A DNA stretch of 64,000 bases from Sphingomonas sp. A2-49 (GCF_025548555.1 NZ_JAJLPA010000010.1:41103-105102); one strand, 5' to 3'. Positions 26,563 through 37,049 are shown, counted from the stretch's first letter. Notes: a model not told the origin generated them from the letters alone. A program made the numbers and translations.

Positions 26563-27786
26563 ATGACCTACGACGTCCTCATCGTCGGTGCCGGCCATGG
26601 CGGCGCGCAGGCGGCCATCGCACTGCGCGCGGCCAAGTTCGCCGGCAGTATCGCGCTGCTCGGCGACGAACCCGAACTGCCCTACGAACGCCCGCCGCTG
26701 TCGAAGGACTATCTGGCCGGCGACAGGCCGTTCGAGCGCATCCTGATCCGCCCGCCCGGCTTCTGGGACGAGCGGCAGGTGGCGATGCTGGCCGGGCGCC
26801 GCGTCGTCTCGGTCGATCCGGTCGCGCATGCGGTGATGACCGATGACGGTACGATGATCGGCTACGGCCGGCTCGTCTGGGCGACCGGCGGCGCGCCGCG
26901 GCGGCTGCGCTGCGCCGGGGGCGACCTCGCCGGCGTCCATGCGGTACGCACCCGCGCCGACGTCGACCGGATGATCGCCGAACTGCCCGCGGTCGAGCGG
27001 GTCGTCGTGATCGGCGGCGGCTATATCGGGCTGGAGGCCGCGGCGGTGCTCGCCAAGTTCGGCAAGCACGTCACCGTGCTGGAGGCGCTGCCCCGCGTCC
27101 TCGCCCGCGTCGCCGGCGAACCGCTGTCGCGCTTCTACGAAGCCGAGCATCGCGCGCACGGTGTCGATGTCCGGCTGGAGGTCGCGGTCGCGTCGATCGC
27201 GGGGACGGACGGGCGGGCGAGCGGCGTCGTGCTGGCCGACGGCACGACGATCTCCGCCGACATGGTCGTCGTCGGCATCGGCATCGTCCCCGCGGTGCAG
27301 CCGCTGCTCGACGCGGGCGCGGCGGGGGGCGACGGCGTCGACGTCGATGCGCAATGCCGCACGAGCCTCCCCGACGTCCTTGCGATCGGCGATTGCGCGC
27401 GCCACGCCAATGCCTTCGCCGACGGCGCCCGGATCCGCCTCGAATCGGTGCAGAACGCCAACGACCAGGCAACCGTCGCGGCGAAGACGATCGCGGGGAT
27501 GCCGGCCGATTATCATGCGGTGCCGTGGTTCTGGTCGAACCAGTACGACCTGCGCCTCCAGACCGTCGGCCTGTCGATCGGGTACGATGCGCTGGTGGTG
27601 CGCGGCCAGCCCGACACGCGCAGCTTTTCGGTCGTATATCTGCGCGCGGGGCGGGTGATCGCGCTCGACTGCGTCAACGCGACGAAGGATTACGTGCAGG
27701 GCCGCGCGCTGGTCGTCGCGGGCGCGATGCCCGACGTCGCGCGGCTCGGCGATGCGGCGATCCCGCTCAAGGAGGTGATGGCATGA
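26563..27786 (+). CDS. FAD-dependent NAD(P)H:ferredoxin/rubredoxin reductase-type oxidoreductase
   Basis: The 407-residue protein has the FAD Rossmann motif [11 protein letters not shown] (about 8-18), [13 protein letters not shown] near 45-58, the NAD motif [13 protein letters not shown] (about 149-161), a second FAD contact in [10 protein letters not shown] and the C-terminal reductase domain with [18 protein letters not shown]. It is like the reductase component of Rieske dioxygenases or P450 systems, which passes electrons from NAD(P)H to a ferredoxin. No ferredoxin or oxygenase gene lies nearby, so the partner is unknown. Its TGA overlaps the ATG of the DUF72 gene. Confidence 0.9.
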   Translation: MTYDVLIVGAGHGGAQAAIALRAAKFAGSIALLGDEPELPYERPPLSKDYLAGDRPFERILIRPPGFWDERQVAMLAGRRVVSVDPVAHAVMTDDGTMIGYGRLVWATGGAPRRLRCAGGDLAGVHAVRTRADVDRMIAELPAVERVVVIGGGYIGLEAAAVLAKFGKHVTVLEALPRVLARVAGEPLSRFYEAEHRAHGVDVRLEVAVASIAGTDGRASGVVLADGTTISADMVVVGIGIVPAVQPLLDAGAAGGDGVDVDAQCRTSLPDVLAIGDCARHANAFADGARIRLESVQNANDQATVAAKTIAGMPADYHAVPWFWSNQYDLRLQTVGLSIGYDALVVRGQPDTRSFSVVYLRAGRVIALDCVNATKDYVQGRALVVAGAMPDVARLGDAAIPLKEVMA

Positions 27787-28574
27787 CGATTCGGATCGGC
27801 ATCGGCGGCTGGACCTACGAGCCGTGGCGCGGCACCTTCTATCCGGAAAAATGGCCGCAGAAGCGCGAGCTGGACTATGCCGCGTCGCAGCTGTCGGCGA
27901 TCGAGATCAACGGCACCTATTATTCCGGCTTCAAGCCCGCGAGTTTCGCCAACTGGGCGGCGGCGGTGCCGGACGGCTTCGTCTTCACCGTCAAGGCGTC
28001 GCGCTATTGCACCAACCGCAAGGTGCTGGCCGAAGCGGGCGAATCGATCGCGCGCTTCGTCGGGCAGGGGATCGTCGAACTGGGGCCGAAGCTCGGCCCG
28101 ATCCTGTGGCAGTTCATGGCGACCAAGCGGTTCGAGCCCGACGATATGGCCGCCTTCCTGAAACTGCTGCCCTCGGCGCATGCCGGTGTGCCGCTGCGCC
28201 ACGCGATCCAGGTCCGGCACGACAGCTTCGCCGATCCCGCCTTCGTCGCGATGGCGCGCGCGGCGAACGTCGCGATCGTCTACGCCGATTCGACGGACTA
28301 TCCCGCGATCGCCGACGTCACCGCGGATTTCGTCTATGCGCGGCTGGAAGCGGCGGAGGAGGCGAACCCCGCGGGCTACACCGATGCCGCGCTCGACCGC
28401 TGGGCGACCGCGGCGCGGACGTGGCAGGCGGGCGGGCGGCCCGACGGCCTGCCCCATGTCACCGCCGACGCACCCGCGAAGGCGCAGCGGGATACGTTCG
28501 TCTTCTTCATCAACGGCGCCAAGGTCCGCGCGCCGCAGGGCGCGATGGCGCTGATCGAGCGGGTGAGGGGGTAG
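27783..28574 (+). CDS. DUF72 family protein (YecE-like TIM barrel)
   Basis: The 263-residue protein shows the DUF72 pattern: [45 protein letters not shown] and [16 protein letters not shown], plus a late [13 protein letters not shown]. The domain forms a TIM barrel with a metal-site-like pocket, and its function is unknown. The start is fixed by the ATGA overlap with the FAD oxidoreductase gene, so the two are translationally coupled; a redox partner role is possible but unproven. Confidence 0.9.
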   Translation: MTIRIGIGGWTYEPWRGTFYPEKWPQKRELDYAASQLSAIEINGTYYSGFKPASFANWAAAVPDGFVFTVKASRYCTNRKVLAEAGESIARFVGQGIVELGPKLGPILWQFMATKRFEPDDMAAFLKLLPSAHAGVPLRHAIQVRHDSFADPAFVAMARAANVAIVYADSTDYPAIADVTADFVYARLEAAEEANPAGYTDAALDRWATAARTWQAGGRPDGLPHVTADAPAKAQRDTFVFFINGAKVRAPQGAMALIERVRG

Positions 28575-28624
28575 GGACGCGTGATCGTGCCGGTCCGCAG
28601 GTGCGTCCGGGAGCGCAGCCGGGG

Positions 28625-28915
28625 ATGACGTTCGGATTTTCCACCCTGACCGATCTGTTGAGCTGGGTGGCCGCGGTCGCACTGGGCATCAAGGTGGTGG
28701 CCACGGCCATCCTGCTGATCGCCCCCGCCGATCGTCGCGACCAGCACGGCTGGGGTGCGATACTCTGGTGGTCGACCAAGATCACGCCGATCCTCGCGGT
28801 GCCGTGCGTCATCTGGGTCGCCTGGCACCGGGGGATGCGGGACGCGCTGTGGATATTCGTGGCGGTCATGCTGTTCGTCGTCGTCGCGGTTCCGCTGAAA
28901 GTCCGGCAGCGCTGA
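28625..28915 (+). CDS. small integral membrane protein of unknown function
   Basis: The 96-residue protein has three likely membrane helices: about residues 8-32 (LLSWVAAVALGIKVVATAIL), 50-66 (ITPILAVPCVIWVAWH) and 71-90 (ALWIFVAVMLFVVVAV). It ends with a short basic tail (KVRQR). The ATG at 28625 gives the hydrophobic segment a normal short leader. It follows the DUF72 gene after 50 bases. I do not recognise a family. Confidence 0.7.
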   Translation: MTFGFSTLTDLLSWVAAVALGIKVVATAILLIAPADRRDQHGWGAILWWSTKITPILAVPCVIWVAWHRGMRDALWIFVAVMLFVVVAVPLKVRQR

Positions 28916-28984
28916 CGGCGTATCACCGCATGGGGGACGACGGGCCGGCGGCTGCCGTAGGCGGCGGTCGCGCGCGGCCAGCCT

Positions 28985-29935
28985 TTACATGCCGACCGAC
29001 GTCGTCCCGTTGCCGTCGGCCGTCGCGTCCGGCATCGCGGGCAATTGCGCGGTGGCGGCGGGGGCGACGCCCGCAACCATGGGCTTGGTCGCCTGGCCCA
29101 TCACCGCGGCAGTCTCGATCACGTCGAGCGCGCGGCGCGACAGGACGTAGCGGCGCGCGGCGTCCATCCAGTTGCCCGCGTCGCCGGCGCCGGGCAGCCG
29201 CGCGACCTCCGCCCGCGCGGCCTCGACCTGCCCGCTGTCGAGCAGGCGCCGCACGCGGGCGAGCCGGTCGGTCGGCCGCGGCGACGGCGTGCCCGCCTTG
29301 CGCAGCACGACCAGCCCGGCGACCTCGCGGCGCAGGCTGGTGACCCAGTCGTCGCTGCTCACCACCGACAGGTCGGGCGCGATCGCATCGAGCCCCTGGC
29401 GCAGGTCCTCGAGCGTCACCGGCTGGTGCGACGCCTCGATCACCGCGGCGACCGCGCGCGGTTGCGCCGGGCCGAAGCGGTTGCGCAGCTGCTCCTCGAG
29501 ATAGCCGAGCCCCGCGCCGCGATCGAGCTGGCGCCGGGCCGCGAACGCCACCAGCAACCCCTCGGCGCGGCCGGCCTGCGCCGCGGCGGCGGCGGCGTCG
29601 CTGGTCACCGCCGCGGTCCGCGCCTCCAGCGCGGTCAGCTGGCCGGCCAGCGTCGCCTCGCGCGAGGCGAGCGCGGCCGGATCGAGCGCCGCATTGGTCG
29701 CCTCGCCATTGGCATTGAGCGGCTGGGCGGGGTTGAACGCGCTCGCCTCGCCCTGCGTCGGCTTCGTCGTCGCGGTCGACTGGCCGGCCGCGCTGCCGCC
29801 CAGCCAGGGCAGGTGTTTCATCAGATAGCCGGTGAGCACCGCGCCCGCGACGAAGGCGAGGGCGATGATCGCCAGGAACACGCCGGTGCGGGGCCCGCGC
29901 GCGCGCGTCGCATCGATCGGCGTATAGTCGGTCAT
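28985..29935 (-). CDS. alphaproteobacterial mitofilin-like membrane protein (COG4223 type)
   Basis: The 316-residue protein has one N-terminal membrane helix (about 18-40), a Pro/Ala/Thr-rich spacer, a helical region with coiled-coil character (about 85-140) and a C-terminal helical domain with EVAGLVVLRKAG and RVRRLLDSGQVEAARAEVAR. This layout, and its position directly after hemD, match the bacterial relatives of mitochondrial mitofilin/Mic60, which shape inner-membrane folds. The match is by architecture and synteny; the sequence itself is weakly conserved. Its ATG overlaps the hemD TGA as ATGA. The last 40 residues are Ala/Met/Thr-rich and low complexity. Confidence 0.72.
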   Translation of the reverse strand: MTDYTPIDATRARGPRTGVFLAIIALAFVAGAVLTGYLMKHLPWLGGSAAGQSTATTKPTQGEASAFNPAQPLNANGEATNAALDPAALASREATLAGQLTALEARTAAVTSDAAAAAAQAGRAEGLLVAFAARRQLDRGAGLGYLEEQLRNRFGPAQPRAVAAVIEASHQPVTLEDLRQGLDAIAPDLSVVSSDDWVTSLRREVAGLVVLRKAGTPSPRPTDRLARVRRLLDSGQVEAARAEVARLPGAGDAGNWMDAARRYVLSRRALDVIETAAVMGQATKPMVAGVAPAATAQLPAMPDATADGNGTTSVGM

Positions 29936-30618
29936 ACGCTCTTATCCCCGCCCCCCGGCGCACGGTCAATCGCCCGTTCGAGCGCGCAGGCGCACAGCAT
30001 CGCGTCGGTCGGCGTTCCCGCCACCGCGACCTCGGCCCAGCCGGTCCCCGCGGCGGCGGCGACCGCGGGGCTCAGCGCGGCGAGCGCGGTCGCCGCCCGG
30101 TGGTCCGGGATCAGCGTCGCGACCCGCCGCGCCGCGCGCACCGAATGCAGCAGCACGACATGTCCCGCCGCGGCGGCGGCGAAGGCGGCGGGATCGGTGG
30201 CGACATCCGCGCTGGCGTAGACGACGAGCGTCGGCTGGCCGCTGTCGACATGCTCGCGCCCCGCCAGGTGGAGCGGGCGCGCCAGTCCCGCCGCGCGGCC
30301 TGCCGCCAGCGCCGCCGCGACGCCGGCGTCGCCGACCGCGGCGACGCGCAGGCCCGCCGCCCGCGCCACCGCCGCCGTCTCGCCCCCGACCGCGATCACC
30401 GGCAGCATCGCCAGCGTCGCGAGGCCGGCCCCCGCCAGCCGGATCGCGTTCGCGCTCGTCACCAGCAGCGCATCGTGCGCGTCCGGATCGGGCGCCACCC
30501 AGTCGACCGGCGCGGCGACGAACAGCGGCCAACCGACGACGGTGCCACCGCCCGCGCGCAGCCGCGCGACGGTCCGCGCCTGTCCCGGCTCGGGGCGCAC
30601 GACCAGCAGCGGCCGCAT
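29932..30618 (-). CDS. hemD: uroporphyrinogen-III synthase
   Basis: The 228-residue protein starts PLLVVRPEPGQARTVARL and has LLVTSANAIRLAG near 53-65 and a late AVAAAAGTGWAEVAVAGTPT, the diffuse pattern typical of HemD. The enzyme inverts ring D and closes hydroxymethylbilane to uroporphyrinogen III. HemD sequences are poorly conserved, so the position between hemC and the mitofilin-like gene weighs strongly. Its ATG overlaps the hemC stop as TGATG. It is Ala-rich (long AAAA runs at about 118-130 and 155-165). Confidence 0.88.
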   Translation of the reverse strand: MRPLLVVRPEPGQARTVARLRAGGGTVVGWPLFVAAPVDWVAPDPDAHDALLVTSANAIRLAGAGLATLAMLPVIAVGGETAAVARAAGLRVAAVGDAGVAAALAAGRAAGLARPLHLAGREHVDSGQPTLVVYASADVATDPAAFAAAAAGHVVLLHSVRAARRVATLIPDHRAATALAALSPAVAAAAGTGWAEVAVAGTPTDAMLCACALERAIDRAPGGGDKSV

Positions 30619-31532
30619 CACGGCTGGAACAGGCGCCGCACCGATTCGGGCGCGCGGGCGAGCAGGTCCGCGGCCAGGTCCGCGGCGACGATGCCGCCGT
30701 CGGTGCCCTCGCCGCTGCCCTCGACGAAGGCGCTGCCGTCCTCCGCGATCAGCTCGGCGCGCAGGCTGAGCATTTCGCCCGACAGGCCGGCGAGCGCCGC
30801 GACCGGCGAATGGCAATCGGCGCCGAGCGCGGCGAGCAGCGCGCGTTCGGCGAGCACGCAGGCGCTGGTCGCGGGATCGTCGATCGCGGCGACGACCATC
30901 GCCGCGCCCTCGTCCGCGCTGCGCACCTCGATCCCCACCGCGCCCTGTGCCGGGGCGGGCAGCATGACGTCGGTCGCGATCGCGCGGCCGATGCCGGTGC
31001 GTGCCAGCCGGTCGAGCCCCGCCGCGGCGAGCAGCGTCGCGTCCGCCTCGCCCGCCGCCAGCTTCGCCAGCCGGGTGTCGACGTTGCCGCGGAACATCAC
31101 GACGCGCAGGTCGGGGCGCAGCCGCAGCAATTGCGCGCGCCGCCGCGGCGAGCTGGTGCCGACCACCGCGCCGGGCGCGAGATCGGCGACGCTGTCCGCG
31201 CCGATCAGCCGGTCGCGCACGTCGGCGCGCGGCAGCATCGCGGCGATGCGGATCGCGGCGGGGCGGATCGTCTCGACGTCCTTCATCGAATGCACCGCGG
31301 CATCGATCTCACGGTCGAGCAGCGCGCGGTCCAGCTCCTTCGTCCACAGCGCCTTGCCGCCGATCTCGGCCAGCGGCCGGTCCTGCACCCGGTCGCCGGT
31401 GGTGCGGATCACCACCAGCGCGACCGCGTCCGCGGTCCATCCGTGCGCCGCGCACAGCGCGTCTCGCACCATCCCCGCCTGCGTCAGCGCGAGCGGCGAT
31501 CCCCGCGTGCCGAGCCTGAACCTGATCGCCAC
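30618..31532 (-). CDS. hemC: hydroxymethylbilane synthase (porphobilinogen deaminase)
   Basis: The 304-residue enzyme joins four porphobilinogen units on a dipyrromethane cofactor. Visible features are FRLGTRGSPLALTQA at the N-terminus, AVHSMKDVE with the catalytic Asp region, VGTSSPRRRAQLL and the cofactor Cys in LGADCHSPVAALAG (about residue 240). No in-frame ATG fits the family start; GTG at 31532, with GGGAG six bases upstream, does. It diverges from tsaD with 156 bases between, and heads the hemC-hemD-mitofilin set. Confidence 0.95.
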   Translation of the reverse strand: MAIRFRLGTRGSPLALTQAGMVRDALCAAHGWTADAVALVVIRTTGDRVQDRPLAEIGGKALWTKELDRALLDREIDAAVHSMKDVETIRPAAIRIAAMLPRADVRDRLIGADSVADLAPGAVVGTSSPRRRAQLLRLRPDLRVVMFRGNVDTRLAKLAAGEADATLLAAAGLDRLARTGIGRAIATDVMLPAPAQGAVGIEVRSADEGAAMVVAAIDDPATSACVLAERALLAALGADCHSPVAALAGLSGEMLSLRAELIAEDGSAFVEGSGEGTDGGIVAADLAADLLARAPESVRRLFQP

Positions 31533-31688
31533 CTGATGCTCCCGTAAGCGGTCGCCACCCGGCGCCGGCCGGCGCCGACCCCGCCGGCACGGGAGGGTCG
31601 AGGGATGGAAACCATCGTCGTCGCGGACCGCCATGCCGGAAACCACCGCCCTTCGACAACCTCCCTGCGACGCGATAGGGAGGCGGGC

Positions 31689-32717
31689 ATGGCTCCCCGG
31701 ATCATCCTCGGCCTCGAATCCTCCTGTGACGAGACCGCCGCGGCCCTCGTCACCAGCGACCGGCGCGTGCTCAGCCACCGCCTCGCCGGGCAGGAGGCCG
31801 CCCACGCCCCGTTCGGCGGAGTCGTGCCCGAAATCGCCGCGCGCGCGCATGTCGAGGCGCTCGATCCGCTGATCCGTGCGGCGCTCGACGATGCCGGACT
31901 GCGCCTCGACCAGGTCGACGCCATCGCCGCGACCGCTGGGCCCGGCCTCATCGGCGGCGTGATGGTCGGGCTGGTCACCGGCAAGGCGCTGGCGCATGCG
32001 GCGGGCAAGCCGCTGATCGCGGTCAACCATCTCGAAGGCCATGCGCTCAGCCCGCGGCTCGCAGATCCCGACCTCGCCTTTCCCTACCTGCTGCTGCTGG
32101 TGTCGGGCGGCCATTGCCAGCTGCTGCTGGTCGAGGGGGTGGCGCGCTATCGCCGGATCGCCACCACGATCGACGATGCCGCGGGGGAGGCGTTCGACAA
32201 GACCGCCAAGCTGCTCGGCCTCGGCTTTCCCGGCGGCCCCGCGGTCGAGCGCGCGGCGGCGCTGGGCCGCGCGATCGTGCCGCTGCCGCGCCCGCTGAAG
32301 GGCTCGGCCGAACCGCATTTCTCGTTCGCCGGCCTCAAGAGCGCGGTGGCGCGTGCCGCGGGCCATCACCCGCCCGAGGATATCGCCGCATCCTTCCAGG
32401 CCGCGGTCGTCGACTGTCTGGTCGACCGCACCGTCCGCGGCATCGCCGGGATCGCCGCGACCGCGCTGGTGGTGGCGGGCGGGGTCGCCGCCAACACCGC
32501 GGTGCGCGCGGCGTTGCAGGAGGTGGCGACGGCGCACGGCCTGCGCTTCGTCGCGCCGCCGCTGTGGCTGTGCACCGACAATGCGGCGATGATCGCCTGG
32601 GCGGGCGCCGAACGGCTTGCCGCCGGCCTCACCGACGCGCTCGACGTGGCCGCGCGCGCGCGCTGGCCGCTCGATCCGGAGGCGCAGGCGGTGCGCGGCG
32701 CCGGGGTGAAGGCATGA
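31689..32717 (+). CDS. tsaD: tRNA N6-threonylcarbamoyladenosine transferase
   Basis: The 342-residue protein is the Kae1/TsaD subunit that places the threonylcarbamoyl group on A37 of ANN-decoding tRNAs, together with TsaB and TsaE. It carries [15 protein letters not shown], the metal His pair in [40 protein letters not shown] and the late [12 protein letters not shown]. Length is normal. The ATG at 31689 gives the family N-terminus. It is followed by gpsA after 16 bases, an order common in alphaproteobacteria. Confidence 0.96.
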   Translation: MAPRIILGLESSCDETAAALVTSDRRVLSHRLAGQEAAHAPFGGVVPEIAARAHVEALDPLIRAALDDAGLRLDQVDAIAATAGPGLIGGVMVGLVTGKALAHAAGKPLIAVNHLEGHALSPRLADPDLAFPYLLLLVSGGHCQLLLVEGVARYRRIATTIDDAAGEAFDKTAKLLGLGFPGGPAVERAAALGRAIVPLPRPLKGSAEPHFSFAGLKSAVARAAGHHPPEDIAASFQAAVVDCLVDRTVRGIAGIAATALVVAGGVAANTAVRAALQEVATAHGLRFVAPPLWLCTDNAAMIAWAGAERLAAGLTDALDVAARARWPLDPEAQAVRGAGVKA

Positions 32718-32733
32718 ACGGGAGGATCGGGGC

Positions 32734-33711
32734 ATGAGGATCGGCGTCATCGGCGGCGGTGCCTGGGGCACCGCGCTCGCGCAGGTCGCGGCGCATCGCG
32801 GCGAGCCGGTCGTGCTGTGGGCGCGCGAGCCGGAGGTGGTGGCGGGGATCAACGCCGCGCATGAAAACGCCCTGTTCCTCGCCGGGGTGCCGCTGTCGCC
32901 GTCGATCCGCGCCACCGCCGATCTCGCCGACCTGTCCGCGGCGGAGGCGTTGCTGGTCGTCGCGCCGGCGCAGCACGTCGGCGCGGTGCTCGCGCAGGTC
33001 GATGTCGGCACCCGCCCGCTGGTGCTGTGCGCCAAGGGGATCGAGGCGGGCAGCCGCCGCCTGGTCGGCGAGGTCGCGCGCGCGGTGCATCCGCAGGCGC
33101 CGGTCGCGGTCCTGTCCGGCCCGACCTTCGCGCACGAAGTCGCCGCCGGCCTGCCGACCGCGGTGACGCTGGCGGCGGCGGATGCGGCGCTGGGGGCGGC
33201 GCTCTCCGAACGCCTCGCGGCGCCGCATTTCCGCCCCTACGCCAGCCGCGACGTCGTCGGTGCGGAGATCGGGGGGGCGGTCAAGAACGTGCTCGCCATC
33301 GCCTGTGGCGTGGTCGACGGCGCGGGGCTCGGCCAGAACGCGCGCGCCGCGCTGATCGCGCGCGGCTTTGCCGAGATGACGCGGTTCGGCCTCGCCCGCG
33401 GCGCGCGGGCGGAAACGCTCGCCGGCCTGTCGGGGCTGGGCGACCTGGTGCTGACGTGCAGCTCGACCAGCAGCCGCAACTTCTCGCTCGGGCTGGGGCT
33501 GGGGCGGGGCGCCGCCGCCGCCGACCTGCTCGCCGACCGCCGCACCGTGGCGGAGGGGGCCTTTACCGCGCCCGTCCTCGCCGAAGCGGCCGCGGAGGCG
33601 GGCGTCGACATGCCGGTCACCGCCGCCGTCTGCCGGTTGCTCGAGGGCGCGCCGGTCGGCGCCATCATCGGCGCGCTGCTTGCGCGACCGCTGCGCGACG
33701 AGGTCGTGTAG
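32734..33711 (+). CDS. gpsA: NAD(P)-dependent glycerol-3-phosphate dehydrogenase
   Basis: The 325-residue enzyme reduces dihydroxyacetone phosphate to sn-glycerol 3-phosphate for phospholipid synthesis. It begins with the dinucleotide loop VIGGGAWGTALAQVA, then has LVLCAKGIE, VAVLSGPTFAHEVA, the catalytic Lys in GGAVKNVLAIACG and GLSGLGDLVLTCSSTSSRN. All key segments are intact and length is typical. It lies 16 bases after tsaD in the same direction. Confidence 0.96.
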   Translation: MRIGVIGGGAWGTALAQVAAHRGEPVVLWAREPEVVAGINAAHENALFLAGVPLSPSIRATADLADLSAAEALLVVAPAQHVGAVLAQVDVGTRPLVLCAKGIEAGSRRLVGEVARAVHPQAPVAVLSGPTFAHEVAAGLPTAVTLAAADAALGAALSERLAAPHFRPYASRDVVGAEIGGAVKNVLAIACGVVDGAGLGQNARAALIARGFAEMTRFGLARGARAETLAGLSGLGDLVLTCSSTSSRNFSLGLGLGRGAAAADLLADRRTVAEGAFTAPVLAEAAAEAGVDMPVTAAVCRLLEGAPVGAIIGALLARPLRDEVV

Positions 33712-33962
33712 GACCGGTCCGCAGTCACCGGCCGACGCCCGGATCATCCGGCGTCCTTCGATCCGGCGCCACCGCTGGCCTCCGGCATCGCCGGTCGCCC
33801 GTGGCGGACGCGCGCCCAGACACAAACTGATGCAAACCTGTCACATTCGCACGCAATGTCATAGATAGGTTTTGTTTCGGTATTGACTGCTTGTCTGACA
33901 TAGGAAAGCTTTAGTTCCCTAAAGGCCAGCGGAAGGTCGCGGCCGGCTACAGGGACAAGCCC

Positions 33963-36900
33963 ATGATCTTGAACTCCAACGTGTCGCTGCTCGCCCTCGC
34001 CGGCAGTCTCATGCTCGCGGCGTCGCCGGCAGCGGCCCAGACGCAAGCGACAGCGGACGATACCAATGCCGCACCGCAATCGGACAGCCGCGCGGCGAGC
34101 ACGCAGGACAAGGCCGCCGCGATCAGCGGCCAGGCCACCGACGGCGGCGATGGCGAGATCGTCGTCACCGGCACGCGCATCGTCCGCCCGAACATCGCCG
34201 CCGCCGCGCCGATCACCTCGGTCACCTCGGCCGACATCCGCGCGCAGGCGCCGCTCAATGTCGAGGAAGTGCTCAACCGCCTGCCGCAGGTCGCGCCGGA
34301 CAGCCAGCAGAACTACCAGGATTCGGACGGTCGCCAGCGCATCAAGCTGCGCAGCCTCGGCTTCGAACGCACGCTCGTGCTGATCGACGGCAAGCGCCTC
34401 GGCACGCAGAACGGGCAGGACACGAACATCATCCCGGTGGCGCTGATCGAGCGCGTCGACGTGCTCACCGGCGGCGCCTCGTCGGTCTACGGATCGGACG
34501 CGGTCGCCGGCGTCGTCAATTTCGTGATGAAGCAGAATTTCACCGGCGTCCGGATCGACGCGAACTACAATTTCTACAATCACGTCAACCGCAGCAACAT
34601 CGTCACCTCTACCGCGCAGGCATCGGGCTTCAGCCCGCGGCTGGGGCTGGTCAACGACGGCGGTCGCGCCGACCTGGCGCTGACGGCGGGCACGTCGCTG
34701 TTCGGCGGGGCCGTGAACGTCGAGGGCTTCGTCAACTACAAGCACGCCGACCTCGTCCCCTACGATGCCCGTTCGACGTCGGCATGCCAGCTGGTCCAGT
34801 CGGCGAAGGACGGCCCGCTGTCGTGTTCGCTGTCGACCTATTCGACCAGCGGCTTCGTCTCGCCGGGTGCGGGGGCGAATGCGGGCCGACAGTTCGTCAA
34901 CGACCCCGCCGGCACGCGCACCTTCGTGCCCTATGGCACCGGCGCGGGCAACGCGGCCAATCCGTACGACGGCTATTCCTACCAGCGTAAGGACGACCGG
35001 GTGAACGCCGGCGGCTTCGTCACGATCCGGCTCGCCGACGAAGCGGAGATCTACGGTTCGGCGCTGTGGTTCCGCGACAAGTCGATCAACCGCTATCCGA
35101 CCCGCGTCTTCGCGGCGGCGAACTATGGCTCCGATCCGTTCCTGGTGAACTGCAACAACCCGTTCCTGTCGACCAGCCAGGCCGGCATCCTGTGCGGCGC
35201 CGCGGCGGGTACCGCGACGCGCGTGCCGGTCGACATCCGCTATCGCTTCAACGCGCCGTTCATGACGGACACCTATACCAACACCGGCATCCGCGCGACC
35301 GGCGGCGTCCGCGGCAAGGTGGGCGATGCCTGGACCTACGACATCGGCGGCGTGTTCGCGCGCAATCAGCAGATCTGGGATTCGTCCCGCCTGCCGAGCT
35401 TCGACCGCGTCAACAATTCGCTCAACGTCGTCAGTGTCAGCGGCACGCCGACCTGCGTATCGGGGGGCGCCTGCGTGCCCTTCGACGCGTTCAGCGCGGG
35501 CAACGCCAATCTGGCGCTGGTCGACTATCTGTATGGCGGGCTCGATCCGGCGCGGCAGAAGACGGTCGGCCTGCTGTACAACGTCCAGGCCAACATGACC
35601 GGCGACCTCGGCAAGTACGGCATCACCTCGCCGCTGGCGACGGACGGGCTCGCCTTCGCGCTCGGCACGGAATTCCGCAAGGACCGCCAGTTTTCCGAAC
35701 TGACGCCGGGCTTCATCGAGGATTACGGCGGTTCGCCGTCCGATCTCAGCCAGCACGTCTGGGAATCGAACATCGAGGTGCAGGCGCCGCTGATCCAGGA
35801 TCGGCCGTTCGCGCACCTGCTGCAGGTGAACGGCGGCTATCGCCTGTCCAAGTACAGCAGCAATCCCAACAAGTTCACGACGTGGAAGATCGAGGGCCTG
35901 TACGCGCCGGTCGCCGACCTGACCTTGCGCGCCTCGTTCAACAAGGCGCAGCGCGCGCCGACGGTGGTCGAGGCGTATCAGGCGTCGAACATCGGCTTCT
36001 CGCGCCAGGGCGGATCGCAGAACGACTTCTGCGCGCCGACCGCCATCACCAACCCCCAGACGGGTGCGGTGACCTATGGCGCGCCGATCGCCTCGCGCGA
36101 GGTGTGCCGCGCGACCGGCCTGTCCGACGCGCTGTACGGCAGCACCACGCTGCTGTGCCCGAACAACCAGTGCACGGTGCGCTCGGGCGGGTTCACCGCC
36201 GATCCGGAAACCGCCTACACGCAGACCTATGGGTTGGTCGTGAAGCCGCGCTTCATCAAGGGGCTGGTCTTCTCGGTCGATCGCTACCGGATCAAGATCG
36301 ACGACTCGCTCGGCTATAACGACGACAGCTATTACACCGATGGCTGCCTGCGTTCGAACGGCGATCCGTTCTTCTGTTCGGGGATCGTCCGCGCCGCCAA
36401 CGGTACGCTCTATGCCGCGGCGTCGGGCAATCCGACCAGCGGCTTCATCCGCGCCGGCACGACCAACTATTACCTGTCGATCGCGCGCGGCTGGGATTTC
36501 CAGAGCAGCTATGCACTGGCGCTGGGCGGGGCCGGCCGGATCGATTTCGACTTCAACGGGTCGCTGACCACCTTCGCCGGCGGGCAGGATTCGCCGGTGC
36601 AGCCCAAGCGCAACTGCACGGGCTATTTCGGCAACGGCTGCGGCCAGCTGCTGCCGAAATGGTCGCACGGTCTGCGCGCGACCTATGCGACCAGCGACAA
36701 CGTATTCAACGCGTCGTTCAACTGGCGCTACGTCGGCTCGCTGACCAGCGCGAACAATTCGGGCGATCCGGCGATCGGCGGCACCCCTGACCGCGCGCAG
36801 ACGACCTTCTACCGCATCGCGCCGGCGAGCTATTTCGACCTTGCGCTGACGTTCAACATCGCGCGCCAGTTCGCCTTCCGCGTGATCGCGAACAACCTGC

Positions 36901-37025
36901 TCGACAAGGCGGCGCCGATCCTGCCGAATTCGTACAATATCAGCCTGGCGCGCAGCAACACGATCCCGGCGCGCTACGATTCGCTCGGCCGCCAGATCGC
37001 GATCGGTACGACGATCAGCTTCTGA
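33963..37025 (+). CDS. TonB-dependent outer-membrane receptor 1
   Basis: The 1020-residue protein has a signal peptide cut after AAA25 (LMLAASPAAAQ), a TonB-box-like EIVVTGTRI near residue 62, a plug domain (VEEVLNRLPQVAP, RSLGFERTLVLIDGKRLG, SSVYGSDAVAGVVNFVMKQN) and a long beta barrel ending in IAIGTTISF with the terminal Phe needed for insertion. It takes up a large or scarce nutrient with TonB energy. The substrate is unknown; the length near 1000 and the plug sequence resemble sphingomonad receptors often tied to carbohydrate or peptide use. It has its own upstream region of 251 bases and a strong terminator downstream, so it is probably monocistronic. Confidence 0.93.
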   Translation: MILNSNVSLLALAGSLMLAASPAAAQTQATADDTNAAPQSDSRAASTQDKAAAISGQATDGGDGEIVVTGTRIVRPNIAAAAPITSVTSADIRAQAPLNVEEVLNRLPQVAPDSQQNYQDSDGRQRIKLRSLGFERTLVLIDGKRLGTQNGQDTNIIPVALIERVDVLTGGASSVYGSDAVAGVVNFVMKQNFTGVRIDANYNFYNHVNRSNIVTSTAQASGFSPRLGLVNDGGRADLALTAGTSLFGGAVNVEGFVNYKHADLVPYDARSTSACQLVQSAKDGPLSCSLSTYSTSGFVSPGAGANAGRQFVNDPAGTRTFVPYGTGAGNAANPYDGYSYQRKDDRVNAGGFVTIRLADEAEIYGSALWFRDKSINRYPTRVFAAANYGSDPFLVNCNNPFLSTSQAGILCGAAAGTATRVPVDIRYRFNAPFMTDTYTNTGIRATGGVRGKVGDAWTYDIGGVFARNQQIWDSSRLPSFDRVNNSLNVVSVSGTPTCVSGGACVPFDAFSAGNANLALVDYLYGGLDPARQKTVGLLYNVQANMTGDLGKYGITSPLATDGLAFALGTEFRKDRQFSELTPGFIEDYGGSPSDLSQHVWESNIEVQAPLIQDRPFAHLLQVNGGYRLSKYSSNPNKFTTWKIEGLYAPVADLTLRASFNKAQRAPTVVEAYQASNIGFSRQGGSQNDFCAPTAITNPQTGAVTYGAPIASREVCRATGLSDALYGSTTLLCPNNQCTVRSGGFTADPETAYTQTYGLVVKPRFIKGLVFSVDRYRIKIDDSLGYNDDSYYTDGCLRSNGDPFFCSGIVRAANGTLYAAASGNPTSGFIRAGTTNYYLSIARGWDFQSSYALALGGAGRIDFDFNGSLTTFAGGQDSPVQPKRNCTGYFGNGCGQLLPKWSHGLRATYATSDNVFNASFNWRYVGSLTSANNSGDPAIGGTPDRAQTTFYRIAPASYFDLALTFNIARQFAFRVIANNLLDKAAPILPNSYNISLARSNTIPARYDSLGRQIAIGTTISF

Positions 37026-37049
37026 CGCGTCCGCAGCGTCGTCGGAAAG

